DNA of 64,000 nt from Morella rubra (taxonomy: Eukaryota > Streptophyta > Magnoliopsida > Fagales > Myricaceae). The stretch covers positions 2,001,127 to 2,065,126 of the forward strand of contig CM025856.1 in assembly GCA_003952965.2 (NCBI GenBank). Direction: 5' to 3'. Made by a program: the position numbers and the translations under genes. Shown here piece by piece: positions 1 through 13,586 of the stretch. Position 1 is the first letter of the stretch. Each line of letters starts with the position of its first letter. Below the pieces are notes generated by a model. That model ran no database searches. It had not been told where the DNA came from and saw nothing but the letters and a program-made list of their open reading frames with translations.

Positions 1-330
1 AGAGCTTTTGGGGAATTTTCAGTAGTAATATCTAAAGTAATATTAACCCAATCAAGGAATCTAAGTACTTTAATGACCTTAACTTGGAGTATTAATAGCT
101 AGTCATTAGAAATGTCCTGCCATATTCTGAGTTGAAGTATTTGCACAACTGCACGGAGAATTATCTTTTTTTGGTAATTGTTTTAATATTTTCATTCCAA
201 AATCTTTAACACGTTTCTAGGTGTTTCAAGAGAAAATAATATATTGTATTTCCTAGTGCCATCTTTACGAGGTACACGGGAATTTTGGTTGGTTTTCCTA
301 CTCATGTTTCCACATTTGTGGCTTTATCAG
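1..330 (+). other. Intron sequence of FOLT1
   Basis: AT-rich sequence ending in a pyrimidine-poor TTTATCAG acceptor at 330. Open reading through this stretch resembles no carrier sequence, so I read it as intron. The upstream exons of the gene are outside the window. Confidence 0.6.
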
Positions 331-3174
331 GTTTGTTTGTGCACAAATCCTCTTTGGCTCGTAAAAACAAGATTGCAGCTTCAGACACCTCTTCATCAAA
401 CTCAACCATATTTTGGGCTTTATGGTCTGCTCTGCATCTTACATTAATTTGCTAATAATGTGCATTCTGACCCTTGTGAGTCATATCCACTTTGGATCTG
501 CTAAATTCTAGCGATCACATTATGATTAAAGTTACTTATTTTCTCTTGCACCATAGATTTTCGCTTTTCTTTCCGAATCCTGATCTCCTCCTACCCCTTA
601 ATCACCTCAGCAAAAGATCAATCAGAGAGTGTGGTTGATTTTTAGAATTCTAAAGATAGCCACTTTTTATCAGGTTAATTCTGTTTGAGTTGAGTCATTT
701 TATCTAGTAAACAATTCAATTGTGCATTAGTATTATATAATTTTAGGTTGCCACCAATATGGCTTTGTTTTGGATGACAAGTGTCTGCCTAAATGAAGTG
801 CCAATTAGTTATATCAATCTCATACTATCATTTCATATCGGTACTTGGGATATTTGGATGATAAGTTAATCCCCTTTGTTGAATCTTTACCAGTTTGTAA
901 CTGTTTTAGATGATATCATTTTGATTGTTGATCAGAAATCAGCCAATGAGCTTATATGCTTTATCAAATTTCAGATGCCTTAAGAACCATAATTAGAGAG
1001 GAAGGGTGGAGTGCACTTTACAAAGGAATCGTTCCTAGTCTTTTCCTGGTATGTTGTTGTCTTTAATCTCATCTGCTTCAGCTTATTCAGCTTAAATTAG
1101 TCATGCAGACATGTAAATTTTTACTGAAAAAAACTGTGATGGTTACTTCTTCTTCTTCTTTTTTTTTGGTGGGGGGGGGTGGTTTCTATACATGACATTT
1201 TTACCATTCACAGTCTGATTCTCTGATTGATGTTATCTTATTTTTTAAGTTCGAAAGAGATGTGTTTCCATCTTGTGTGGCAGTTGACATTGCAGGCAGA
1301 GGTAATAAGTAATTATTTTAGAATCAAGCTATGTATCTAATAACTCGTGAAGCTTAAGAGAAGCACATATTACCAGCATCAGTTACGTAAGACAACTTTA
1401 GAATCTTCGCATTAGAGGTGTTTGTGTTGTTTCAGCAGGTTTCTCATGGTGCTATTCAGTTCACAGTATATGAGGAGCTTCGCAAAGTGATTGTTGACTT
1501 CAGGTCTAAATACCACCCAAAGGATTCTGCAAAGGATGATAAGTTGTTGGTAAGTCCCTGCAATCAATATTCTTTGGATATCTGTGTTCCTGTAACTGTG
1601 TAAATGTGAAAATAATATAGGTGCCAATTTACACCATGCCTTAAATAGTTTGACCAAAGTAGTTTGTATGTCTACCATACTTCATCTTAAGTATTTGAAA
1701 CACAAGGCTTTCAGAGTAGTGTGTTTTTGAGTATCACAAAGATACAAATTGGAGAGAAGTGTGTGCTTTTTGAGTGACATCACTGACTCAGATCAGCAAT
1801 AGCATGGCAAGTTGGTTACTTTCCTATTCTATCTCCTCCAAATTTTAGGCTCTCTAAGGTGGTTGTGGTTCCAAAGTATAAGTTTGTGCCTACTGATGTC
1901 AACTACTGCTTTTGTTTGTATCTCTGATAGAAGTTGACTTGTCCTCTATGGTATACAAATTCTTAGTCTACCATTTTTGCCCAGAAATCGGTTGATTATG
2001 CTGTTCTGGGTGCATCCTCAAAGATGGCTGCCATTCTTCTGACGTATCCATTCCAGGTACGCATTTTTTCTTGGGTGGTGGTTAGTCCCTGAAGTTGGTG
2101 ATTTCAGTTGCTAGCTAGCCGATCATTGCTTATCTCTTTGGCTGACTTGATTTTTCAGGTTGTACGAGCTCGATTGCAGGTGTAACATCATTAAACCCTT
2201 TGATTCCTTTTTGTCCTTGTATTTATTGCCAAATCTCAAACTTTTTGTGGAATACGCCTTAGCACAATGCTAAAGTTGCGTCTAAAATACTGCATGCCTT
2301 TAGGTTTACTTCTTTTTCTTAGTAATGTCTGGAATTCTTTAATACCTGTTTCCCCCTGCAGCAACGACCTAGTAGTGATGGAATCCCCAGATATATGGAT
2401 AGCTGGCATGTTGTGAAGGAAACTGCAAGGTGAGTATGGGATTTAGCCAAAATTTAATATCCGTATTTCTGTGGCCAGTGGCCACCAAAGAATGCCCGAT
2501 TAAAACACCCTTTTTTCCCCAAAGCAACAGCATAAACACTTTGCAAGTTTGTGAATCAGCCTAGAGTACAGTCTTTGTGAGCAATCTGTCTTTCCGTGCT
2601 TTGTATGTAGCAGACCCAGGTTCTTGTGAATTTCTGTCGTTGCCCATACATTTCATGTGTTTCCCTTTTCTCTGTTTTTTTCTCTTTTTTTTTTTGTTTG
2701 GGGTGGGGGGAGATAAACTTGAATTTCATAAACGCATGTCCTTTGCAAGAAAACAGGTAAAGCCAAAGAGAACCTCCACTAGGCACTTGTTTCTCCAGGC
2801 ACCAAGGTCCAGTTGACCCTCTCTTGTAGGAGATAATATTTCTATAAGCAAAATCTGTTTCATATTGCCCCAAACTTATCATTGAATAAAGGGCTACTGG
2901 TTTCCAGTTGCCAATGTCAGATTTGGGTTCATCCCAACTATAAACCAGCTTAGCTGTTTAGGGCATCGAGACGTTCTAGCTTTCATGGTAAGCTTGAGAC
3001 ATGTCCTCCCAAGGCTAATTCTGTTCTGTTGGGGCTTGCAGGTTCGAGGGTGTTAAGGGTTTTTACAAAGGCATCACGCCAAACCTTCTGAAAAATGTTC
3101 CTGCTGCTTCAATAACGTTTATTGTGTATGAAAATGTCCTAAAGTTGCTAAAAATCGCAAGACGGAAGGACTGA
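331..3174 (+). CDS. FOLT1: Folate carrier (mitochondrial carrier family), 3' part of gene
   Basis: Mitochondrial-carrier-family protein matching plant FOLT1, which moves folates across the chloroplast envelope. The 5' exons lie before the window. Visible exons, all phase-consistent: 331-424, 975-1048, 1439-1549, 1985-2056, 2159-2179, 2362-2429, 3042-3174. Carrier signatures are visible: NPLWLVKTRLQ in the first visible exon (the P-x-W-x-x-K form seen in folate/NAD/pyrimidine carriers) and TYPFQVVRARLQ across exons 4-5. Family-specific stretches include VSHGAIQFTVYEELRK and NVPAASITFIVYENVLKLL near the C-terminus. The fifth visible exon is only 21 nt. The 1439 acceptor is a NAGNAG pair, so a form with one extra Gln is possible. 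An AATAAA lies 97 bp past the stop. In Arabidopsis (from memory) FOLT1 is At5g66380, next to PER72 and RAB18, whose likely counterparts are also in this window. Confidence 0.93.
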
Positions 3175-4426
3175 AATTTCTTTTGTTCAATGTTTCCTTG
3201 AAATCTTTTGGTAAGCTATACCCTACCTTGATATCTTTAAAAAAATTTGGCATGTACACACACACGTCTCAATAAATTATCTAAAGTGCATCTTTTGGTT
3301 TCTTTTTCTTGTTTTCCTCGACTTTTCCCTTCACAGCAAATAGGGAAGTGACTACATTACCCTGATTACTTAATGAATGCATTGAATGGACATTGACTCA
3401 TCATTATGAGGTTGAATAGGGATGCGTGGTTTTAGGTGACTCGACTATGTGCAAGCCTGGTTTCTATTCATTTTAACCTGAACAAAAGCCTTGATGGTTC
3501 TGCTTCTTACCACTTACATGGACTGCAACAGAGCCACCAAAGCTTGGAAGGCCTTGGCCATTATATCTTTTGCTCATTTACTCGTATCCCAGATGAGGTT
3601 GCAGTCCATTGAACTAGTAGCACGGAGTTGAAACTAACTTTGCACTCGGAACACTTATCTTGGTTGAAAAACTTCTCACTTCATTAGAGCAGGAAGGGAT
3701 GACTTCAAGAGCTGTAAACTATATATTCCAGGCAGAAAGGAATCGGAATGTTGATATCTCCCCAGTGTGCTACTTGTGTTATTCTAAACACCATTTTAGT
3801 AGTGTCAATGGCAATGCTGATGAGAACTACATGACATAATTTCGCCTATGGTGGGAAAATCTGGGTAGCAAGTGGATAGTTAGAAGTTGCCAAGATAAAC
3901 AATGGACCTATGGTGGATCTGATTGGTGTTTGTTGTTGTTGGAAGCCAAACAGGCTGTCGGCCTGTTAAACCGCATTAGTGTCTTAAGTACCAAAATCAA
4001 AGTTTAAAGGTTGATGTTGATACAAACCCTAGGGATTTATCCTGAACAGCGTAGGTGGGTTCCCTAGGAATATGGCTCCAAGGTTCAATAAATAGTAGTT
4101 CTGAACATGTGGTCACAATGGGATTCATTAGCTTTACTCACTTTTTGTCACAACTTAGAGATGACACCACGTATAAGAACCCATTCTGTGGATTCACTAT
4201 GTCTGGAACTTGCAGGCATATGCTTCTCTTATGTGCTTGGTGGGTTCCATTTTTGTTTTATTTTCATAGTCTGCACTTTGCACCCATGGAAACTGTCTTA
4301 GGCTATACTGTCTCAGAGATACCACATGGAGCAACATTAGGAAGAAGAAGTAAAAAAAAACATACGGAACAAACATGTATCGTGGAGAGGAAGGGCACTA
4401 CTTTGCTCCGAACACAAGAAAATCCA
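3175..4426. other. 3' flank between FOLT1 and epoxide hydrolase
   Basis: The convergent 3' ends of two genes. An AATAAA at 3271-3276 suits polyadenylation of FOLT1. The rest is moderate-GC, non-repetitive sequence with no recognisable coding region on either strand. Confidence 0.6.
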
Positions 4427-6294
4427 CTAATCCATGGTGAATTTTCGAATGAAAGAAAGAATTTCGTTCGAGACTTCTTGGGCTTTCTCCTGTTGGATAA
4501 AATGGTGTCCGTCTAGCACAGTAACTTCGAGGTTGGGGACGAGTCCCTGGCAAACGTCTCCTGCCACATATTCCCTTGTTTCCAAGAAATTGATATCTTT
4601 GTCACCTATTATGAACTTTGCTGGCACAGTAATCTTTGATCCTTGCCATGGCGCCAGAAGCTCCCAGTTCCTGTCACATTTTGGAAGTTCAAGTTCTTGC
4701 CAGTGAGAGATTTATTTACATGGCTTGCTCAGTATCTCATTGCACAACCAAGACCTTCTTGTAGTGTAGTTTCTAAAAGGCTTCAATCTAACCGGCTTTA
4801 ATTAAGGCATAAACGTACCAACAGTTTCTATAGTATAAAAAAATTACAAATTAATCTCCGAGATAAAGAAAGTTACAAATTAATCCTTGTAATAAGGTTT
4901 TCATTAGAAATACACATTTTTGTCAATCTCCGTTTCTTTCACTAACTCAGATGCTAATGAACTACAAGATTCACTTGTGTACGTAGTATGTTACAGTTAG
5001 TTTTGACTAGCATCTACTGTCAGTTAAAAAGATGAAGATGGATGAAATGACATATTTTTAATGGAAATCTTATCACAATGATTAATTTGCAACTTTCTTT
5101 ACCTCAAGAACTAATTTATTGTGGATGCATTTACACCTTTAATTAAGTTGACATAGAGGAATGAAATCCTACTTTCTAAATGTGCCATAATTTGTGATCC
5201 CATCCATTTGCTGCACTTTCTATGCTACAAAGAGATATTTAGCATATGCTTAATCCTGAATTCTGCCTCGATCACTGATCATGGCTCCTAGATTCAATCC
5301 CGAATGGTATTTCTATCTCTTAAATGAGCTAGAAACGAAAATTGGAAGAAAGAAAAGCCAAAATTAACAAGTCAGAGAGATGCTTTTACACTTACAGGTC
5401 CATAGCACGATAGTAATTGAGGGGCCCTGTGAAGCCAGATTCTTGGAACTTGTCTGCAAAGACCTGAAGTTCCTCTTCAGTAATCCATTTGGGCAACACC
5501 GATGGTGTCTCTAGATAGTCAATGATCTCCATCCCCGGGGGAGCTACCGGAAAATCTGTCTTGGTTAAGAGCAGGAACTTCTTCATCACCGTCAAATAGT
5601 CATACCTCGCAAAAGCCCTCTCTGCTCTTCCCGATTCCTATCCAAGCACACCCATCAAAACACAAACCCCACGTATGCCCGTGCATATCTCTGATCAAAC
5701 AATACACGCATAAAAAGTAAACCATAGTACCTGGAATTGACAAACGTAACACCCATCTCCAAACATCTCTCTGAAATTTTCAACGACTCGAGAATTTGGG
5801 TTTCTTTTGAAGTAGGGAGCAGATAAAGCAACTAGCCCCTTGACTCTATCAGGCCTGAGCAAGCTGAGATGCCAGCCAACAGATGCTCCCCAGTCATGTC
5901 CCACCACAAAAGCCTTCTCATAGAACATAATCGGCAAAATCAAGACGAAGATACACAGTTGTAGACGTGCAAAGACAAATACACATGGATGGATGCTTAG
6001 ATTAACTTATACCTGTTGTTCACCAAAATGGTCTAGAAGGCCTATGAGGTCACCCACGAGATGTAGAAGAGTGTAGGAGTTGGGGCTGAGAGGAGAGTCG
6101 GAGTCGCCATAGCCTCTCAGGTCAGGTGCAACCACATGATAACCTTGATTGGAAAGAAAGGTCATTTGGTGGCGCCATGAGTACCAAATTTCTGGGAACC
6201 CATGAAGAAGCAGCACAACTGGTCCTGTCCCTTGCTCTGCTACGTGCAGCCATATTCCATTCGTTTTGATCCTTTGGTGATTCACCTCACTCAT
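4427..6294 (-). CDS. Soluble epoxide hydrolase (alpha/beta-hydrolase)
   Basis: Four-exon gene predicting 316 aa, the usual length of plant soluble epoxide hydrolases, which turn epoxides (fatty-acid epoxides, xenobiotics) into diols, mostly in cytosol or peroxisome. Exons in transcript order: 6294-6013, 5913-5731, 5637-5396, 4670-4427. Visible motifs: [13 protein letters not shown] (oxyanion-hole region, about residues 31-43), nucleophile motif GHDWGA with Asp101, lid tyrosines at about Tyr150 and Tyr230 (NYYRAMD), charge-relay Asp near 261 (GDKDINF) and catalytic His291 in [12 protein letters not shown]. No signal peptide is seen. A (GA)11 tract lies in the leader just upstream of the ATG. 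The start is the only in-frame ATG and fits family N-termini. A decayed copy of the last exon lies about 0.7 kb upstream, suggesting this was once a tandem array, as is common for this family. Confidence 0.93.
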
Positions 6295-9200
6295 GATCTC
6301 TCACTTTTCTCAAAGCTCACAGAGGGAGGGAGAGAGAGAGAGAGAGAGAGACTTGAATTGTATTAGAAAGTTGGTGGCTTCTGGCTTTGACAGGGAAAGT
6401 CAAATATGAGAAGTTTGACATTAGACAAATCGAAGGGTTCCTGGTGGCTTTCTACGCATTAGGAGAAACAGCAGTGGCTTTTTGCTTGTCTGGATTTTAA
6501 GTCATGTTTGGTTTGGTTTTGAAAACGTTTTTTTTGTAATGACTAAGAAAAATTTATGAGATACGATTTGTTAAGTATTTGTGAGAATGGTGAAACCCAC
6601 ATAAATGATTGATTGAAAATTGAAATGTTTTTTTATGAAAAAAATTGGAAAACATTTTTAAAATAAAAAAACGTTTTTAATAGTCGGAAAATTTACTAGG
6701 GAGACCTTGAAGCATATTCCAACATCATTCGACCTAAGAACTTAAAAGCTTATAGTTATGGAAAAGAATCTGTGACATCTACTGAAGAGTATAGGATTTA
6801 AATTTTTTGTTTTTTTTTAATACTCTCATGCAGGTTGCTCAACACCAAGCCCCAACCACACAAGGGAAGAGTGCTTCCATATATCAATATATCTCGAAAT
6901 GCTGCCAAGGGGTTATGGCGGGAAACCTGCGTTGGGGATACAATACTTTGGTAATAGTGATATTTGATCCTTGCAGTGGAGCCAGCAACTCCCAGTTCCT
7001 GTCCCACTTTAGATGTCGAGGAAAACACGACACTGTTATGGACAAAGCCGCCGTTAACCAACAGGGTTACACCAATTTTCTTGGTCGCAACCACAATGCC
7101 TCCTGCCCGGATAAAGCTGTCGAAACATATGCGGCTCGAAGTAACTTCAGCGGCTCGACTTCACCCGCTAGTATTCATTCCAGCAGCTTAAAGTGTGGAT
7201 GTATTCTAAGAGAAATTACTACAATATACAAATTGAACAAAGGCTACCTGTGGTTGTAGAGACTAGTTTGCACCAAACCCGTTGCTGACACGACCAGGAC
7301 CTTGCTTTAGCGACTGAAAGACTTCAATGTAACCCAATAATCACTTAGCTTGGCGTGGAGGGAAGCCATTGTCTATAAGTAAGAGTCTCAAGATTTTTGG
7401 GCAAGAAACATGCTACTTCAAGAGGCTATAATGTATAACAGTGGATTAACTTATAAGAATATCTGCTCCAAGACCATACCAAAAAATCCAATCAGGCAAT
7501 GAGGTTCGCATACACACCCCCTCCAGATTCCAGTCTTTTAGGGGAATACTTTTATTCAGTTGTGCCAAGTCACAAGGCCATTGCTGGCCGGGGAAGCTAC
7601 TGGAAAAATATACCAACTACAATTCGAAAATAATCCATGAAATAATGACTGCATGCATCCTCAAAAACCAGTTCTCTAAAAGGTTAAGAATCTTTAAGGA
7701 AGTTTTGTTGAAAATATGCATGATAAGAATAGAAGAAAGGGACTTGCTTGGATGCATTTCTTTTCCCAAGTCGAACAAGATTAATGAAGCATTTATAACA
7801 ACGAATGCTCTGCATTATGAAGAAAACCAATGACCTCTATAACTTGCCAAAAATAATTCAAGTGTGGTACATTAATTTTCGGCTACACTTGATGTTGACT
7901 ATCCATGCCATGCCATGCCAGGCATTTGTGATCTTCATCTTCTCATCCCAGGTAAGTCTAAACGAAAAATACAAACCAGAGATCAGATATTGAAATTGAC
8001 AAGCATCAATTTAGTAACATTGCATTGATAATAAATGTTGCCTCCACAGTAACCGATTATGAGGCAGTGAGTGTGATATGATAAACATTTGTTTCAGGTT
8101 AAGTACAAAAGACGTATCTGTTGCCACTTGCCAGTGACAAGCAATATATTTCCATATGAAAAAGAAAACACAGATCCTGAGTCAATTTAAACAATTGAAA
8201 GTGCAAATCAACATGATTTTGTTTGCCCTATTTTTTACTTAGAGCCCATAACATTTCTCTATGACTTCTAGACCCCATTTCCAGCATGCTCCAAAAGCCT
8301 TAATACACCAGAAGAAAAAGGCAAAAAGAATTGCATCACACTGTTTTTGGGCACAAATATGGGAAAACAGCCTTTTGCTTCAGATAGGAAGAGAAGATGA
8401 TCACATCCAACCACAACTTCATTTCTATTTCTATTTATCTTCAAACGCCATGGACAACAGCATTGGTCACTACACCTCAGTAATGCAAACTCCATTCTTG
8501 ATTAGAAAGATTTACTCAATACCCACCATGAACCATCACATCAAACCTCCTGTCAACTTGGCAAAATGCAGCGACAAGCAGCCCTCCCTATAAAAATTCC
8601 TCCTCGTTAAGTAACAAAAATCTCAGTAACACCACTTCTACTCCATCATTATTAACTTCTAAGTTATAAAATTCTTACTCTTCACATGCTTATATCCAAT
8701 TTCCTTCTCTTGTAAATGAGGTATTTTTCACTCTTGTTTGTGTCTTGAACGATCTTTGGATCTCCTTTACTCGTACAATTACAAAATTCTAATTTATCAT
8801 ACTCTATATTTGCTCATCATGTGTGTAGCACCAAGCTCCTATGCAGCAAAATTAGCATATGAATCAGATATTATGGCACCAGGCTTCTATAGAGCAATCT
8901 ATAAGCATGTAAAGCAGAAGCAAACTCTTTACTGGAGAAGAAGATATATCTAGAAAACTAGAAATACATTCAGCAAGGTACAGTGGGTTGACATGATTCA
9001 AAATGAACCGTGTCAAAGATCACCACTATGGGTAAATCATCTTACATCCATAAAATCCGCCTACAGAAAACCTCACACGTCGTTGGCACGTTGCCACTTA
9101 TGTTAGCTCAGAAAGCCAAACGCATCAACTAAGCTAAACTCGGAAAATTTAAGAGGCTATTCCTTCTAGCCAGCTACAAGTCCACGAACCAATCTTGATA

Positions 9201-9481
9201 CATTCCCGGGGTCTCCGACAACTCTTTCGGGTAGCAAAAAGTAATGATTTCTTTTAGACCCGGTGAAGTGGGTGCACGCAGCAGACCCTTGGAATACAAA
9301 TCATGCACAAATTACCACCTGAATATACAAGGAACCAAATCACTCTAACCAAACCTATCGTGACCAATTCAATAAACTTATCAGCAAAAGGGGTAACATA
9401 CAAACAATTTAACAGACTTTCGCGCCACCTATTCTCATAGCCAACATACAAACTGTCTTAATAATGGACAAGTACAGTACC
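6295..9481. other. Intergenic, no intact gene
   Basis: Contains the GA-repeat leader of the epoxide hydrolase gene (6330-6351), an AT-rich stretch at about 6500-6700, and the epoxide hydrolase exon relic described separately. From about 7.2 to 9.45 kb I see no homologous protein, no RNA gene and no clear repeat on either strand. Confidence 0.55.
6940..7010 (-). pseudogene. Relic of an epoxide hydrolase exon
   Basis: On the minus strand an AG acceptor at 7000-6999 is followed from 6998 by a reading that gives NWELLAPLQGSNIT, nearly identical to [14 protein letters not shown] at the start of the last exon of the intact neighbour. The preceding intron end is also similar (both run into GACAG). 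The similarity fades after about 20 codons and no other epoxide hydrolase exons are found nearby. I infer the remnant of a tandem duplicate that was largely deleted. Confidence 0.7.
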
Positions 9482-10297
9482 TTATTCCATCGAAACTTTG
9501 GCGCCTATCTCCTTCAACTTTGCAATAATCTTCTCGGCCTCGTCCTTGGTCACCCCCTTCTTCAACAGAGTGGGCGTCTTCTCCACCAAATCCTTGGCTT
9601 CTTTCAACCCCAAATCAGTAAACGCCCTCACCTCCTTAATCACCTTGATCTTCGTGGCCGCATCGAAAGCTTCGAGCTTCACATCAAAAACCGTCTTCTC
9701 CACCTTCTCCTCCGCCTTGGCGGACGCACCTCCCTTCGCCCCGCCCTTCAAAGCTCCGGGCACCATACCCGGCATCATCATCATCATCGTTGGCATCTCT
9801 CCCACGCCCAATTTCTCGCGCAGAACTTCAACGAGGTCCGAGACTTCGAGCAACGTGAGGCCTACGAGCTCGTCGACGATCTGCGAGACCGTCTCGGATG
9901 GAGCCGGCTTTGATTCCAGTGCAGAAGAGGTGCACTTCCGCGTAGGATTCAACAAAGGCGAGGATCGAGAACGTGAGATCTTGGACGCCCCAATTTCCGC
10001 GCAGAACTTCAACGAGGTCCGAGACTTCGAGCAAACGAGGCCTACGAGCTGTCGACGATCTGCGAGAATGGATGATTCCAGTTGCACTTCGTAATTCGAG
10101 AACGTAAGATTTAGGTTATGGCAGCGAGCGCCGAGAAATAAAGTCAAGTGGCTTTTGTGATTTTCGGCAATATTATTAGATGAGCATTGTTGCAGTTGAA
10201 TCAGCTTTGAACAGTTTTCATGGCTTTGAAGCTCCACGAGACGGGCATAAACCCTGCGGACTGCGGAGATGTCCGTGTCCGGAGGTTTTATAGACAT
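9482..10297 (-). CDS. Mitochondrial-type 50S ribosomal protein L7/L12, intronless, possibly a retrocopy
   Basis: An uninterrupted ATG-started 271-aa frame. The C-terminal 145 or so residues (about 9482-9920) are a complete bacterial/organellar L7/L12. They comprise the dimerisation segment ([20 protein letters not shown]), a Met/Gly-rich hinge ([20 protein letters not shown]) and the factor-binding CTD ([20 protein letters not shown] through [19 protein letters not shown]). L7/L12 forms the ribosomal stalk that recruits translation GTPases. The Met-rich hinge matches plant mitochondrial members. The N-terminal half is odd: about 9989-10110 is a decayed copy of 9809-9970, read in another frame, so the predicted N-terminus is unlike a normal transit peptide. 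It could be a functional gene starting further down, or a retrocopy with a damaged 5' end. Function of this copy is uncertain. Confidence 0.6.
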   Translation of the reverse strand: MSIKPPDTDISAVRRVYARLVELQSHENCSKLIQLQQCSSNNIAENHKSHLTLFLGARCHNLNLTFSNYEVQLESSILADRRQLVGLVCSKSRTSLKFCAEIGASKISRSRSSPLLNPTRKCTSSALESKPAPSETVSQIVDELVGLTLLEVSDLVEVLREKLGVGEMPTMMMMMPGMVPGALKGGAKGGASAKAEEKVEKTVFDVKLEAFDAATKIKVIKEVRAFTDLGLKEAKDLVEKTPTLLKKGVTKDEAEKIIAKLKEIGAKVSME

Positions 10298-11841
10298 TAT
10301 CTGTCGTCTATTGACTTCGAATTCATAAATTCATGGCAGCTCGACAAAATAAGTTCTTTTATTATTATTGTTCACTGCATGATAATATTGCAGTCTATTA
10401 CATAACGAATAAAAAGTCTAGTCTGTCTTTTTATCCAGTGAAAAATCATTTGTTAGCATGAGGCCGGATTAATGTCAGTTTATATCAGAGATTGAGGCAT
10501 TTTTGAGTGAATATCTAATAAGCAAACGAATTCTCTTACCAATCTGAAAGATTAATCGAGATGAAATTACGGATACTCCGATCATAAAAAAATTAAAGAG
10601 TTGATATGAAAAATTAATCAAAATTAAATTACGGATACTTTCATAGTAAAAAATGAAAGATTTTTGTCCTAAAAACATGTATAGTGGTTGGTCTTTTATG
10701 TATGTGATATATATCCACTGCAGTCTATTGTTTAAGAATATAAAAAAGTTTCATATTTATGTTTGGTTGATACAAAAGATTTTGAAATTTTTTTCACAAT
10801 TTTTCCTAAATTCTAATATATCTTTTTATAAACTCCAGCACTTCATTCACAAACTCAATAGAGTCTATACTCATTATAATAAAAAGAATTTTACCCATCC
10901 AAACACAAGATGTTTAAGAAATAAAATAAACGAATCTAGTCTATTATGTCGTCACAAATGCCTTGAGGGAAAATGATAAATTTACGAAATGAGTGTATAA
11001 CTTATATTTGAGGTGATATATGAAAAAAGAAACTTTACGAAATTGACCTGCTGTCAGAATTAAGTTTGTTTCTTTTGAAATCTCAAGTTCAAAATTCAAG
11101 TTCATAATTTTCAAGTGTTATCAATCTTTTAGGCTATCCTTAAGAACTGTGGCTGAGTAATTACCGTGTTAACGTGGGAAGGGGACTAAACAAGCTTAGG
11201 AGATTAATGGTAATGGGAGTTTCACCCTCGGCATTACAAAAAAACCAGAAAAAAGCCAAAAAAAAAAAAAACACAAATGATATACACAGTAAAGCGCTAG
11301 GGCCCAAGAGCATAGTTTGGGCTTTGGTTCTAGAAGATAGTGACCAAAGAAACGGAACGGAAACTGGTTATCATAGCAGATGGGAGAATAAAATGCAGAC
11401 ACTACCATATTTACGTAACTAAAATGTTTCCATCGGGCTTCGGTCGGGCCGAGCCGGTCTTGGACCAGCACTATAAATGTTATCTTCGATGCTCGCCTGG
11501 GCCCCTGGCTAGGCCAGGCTTGTAAGGAACAAGCCTAATTTAACCGGGCACACTACAATTTAATTAATTTAGGACAATATCCATAACAACTAATTTTGAC
11601 AGTTTTGAGATAATATCCGAAATAATCTTTTATTTGATAACGAACGAAGATATTTACTATAAGTCCACAAAAGCACACCGAAAAAAAGGAACCATTAACT
11701 GCACGGCAGGATGCCCAGAACGAACTGGACATCAAGCTACACAACTGGAGATTATCTGAGACAATAGAGGAAATAGAAGAACATAATGAAACAAATATAA
11801 CGCATACAATTAACACAATACGTGGAAACCGTGTTCCTTTT
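10298..11841. other. Intergenic, AT-rich, one MITE-like repeat
   Basis: No gene recognised. It holds two related 50-60 bp stretches (about 10540-10580 and 10610-10650, both with AAATTACGGATACT) and the MITE-like element at 10760-10908. Homopurine/homopyrimidine and oligo-A tracts lie near 11240-11275. Confidence 0.5.
10760..10908. mobile_element. MITE-like element with imperfect terminal inverted repeats
   Basis: The left end reads TGTTTGGTTGATACAAAA and the right end, reverse-complemented, reads TGTTTGGATGGGTAAAA. The interior is about 150 bp, AT-rich and noncoding. The TTTGGTT start and CCAAACA end are typical of small hAT-type plant MITEs. No clear target-site duplication was found by eye. 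Confidence 0.4.
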
Positions 11842-13333
<1,492 letters not shown>

Positions 13334-13350
13334 TCAGGACCGCTGTCGAC

Positions 13351-13361
13351 CCTATATATAA
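13351..13361 (-). promoter_or_regulatory. TATA box of the peroxidase gene
   Basis: Read on the minus strand the segment gives TTATATATAGG, about 50 bp upstream of the peroxidase ATG. This implies a short leader. No other candidate lies closer. Confidence 0.6.
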
Positions 13362-13463
13362 CACTTGCAGAGGAAATTTTCAAAAATTGCTATGATGATA
13401 GCTGAATAGCTCGTGGGTATTTATAGGAGGAACTTTTATAGACCTGTGGTAAAGTCTTCAGAC

Positions 13464-13468
<5 letters not shown>

Positions 13469-13511
<43 letters not shown>

Positions 13512-13586
13512 CAGGAACAAGAAAGTTGGAGTTAGTAGCTAACTAGCTTTTCCTCAATGTCTAGAAGAGAGAGAGAGAGAGAGAGA
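13469..13586. repeat. (GA)n microsatellites in the peroxidase promoter
   Basis: A perfect GA run of about 40 bases (13469-13508) and a second of about 20 bases (13567-13586), roughly 170-280 bp upstream of the peroxidase ATG. GA/CT tracts are common in plant core-promoter and leader regions and can bind BPC-type GAGA factors. Any such role here is inference. Confidence 0.8.

Noticed and set aside
244-447. Open frame of 67 codons at the start of the window
   Set aside because: Only its second half is the FOLT1 exon; the first half is intron and ends in a splice acceptor.
4055-4516. 153-codon plus-strand frame
   Set aside because: It lies in 3' flanking DNA and runs antisense into the epoxide hydrolase exon; no similarity recognised.
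6500-6700. Possible MITE beginning ATGTTTGGTTTGG
   Set aside because: No matching inverted end was found on the right side.
9464-10094. Plus-strand frames of 149 and 198 codons
   Set aside because: They are antisense shadows of the GC-rich L7/L12 reading frame.
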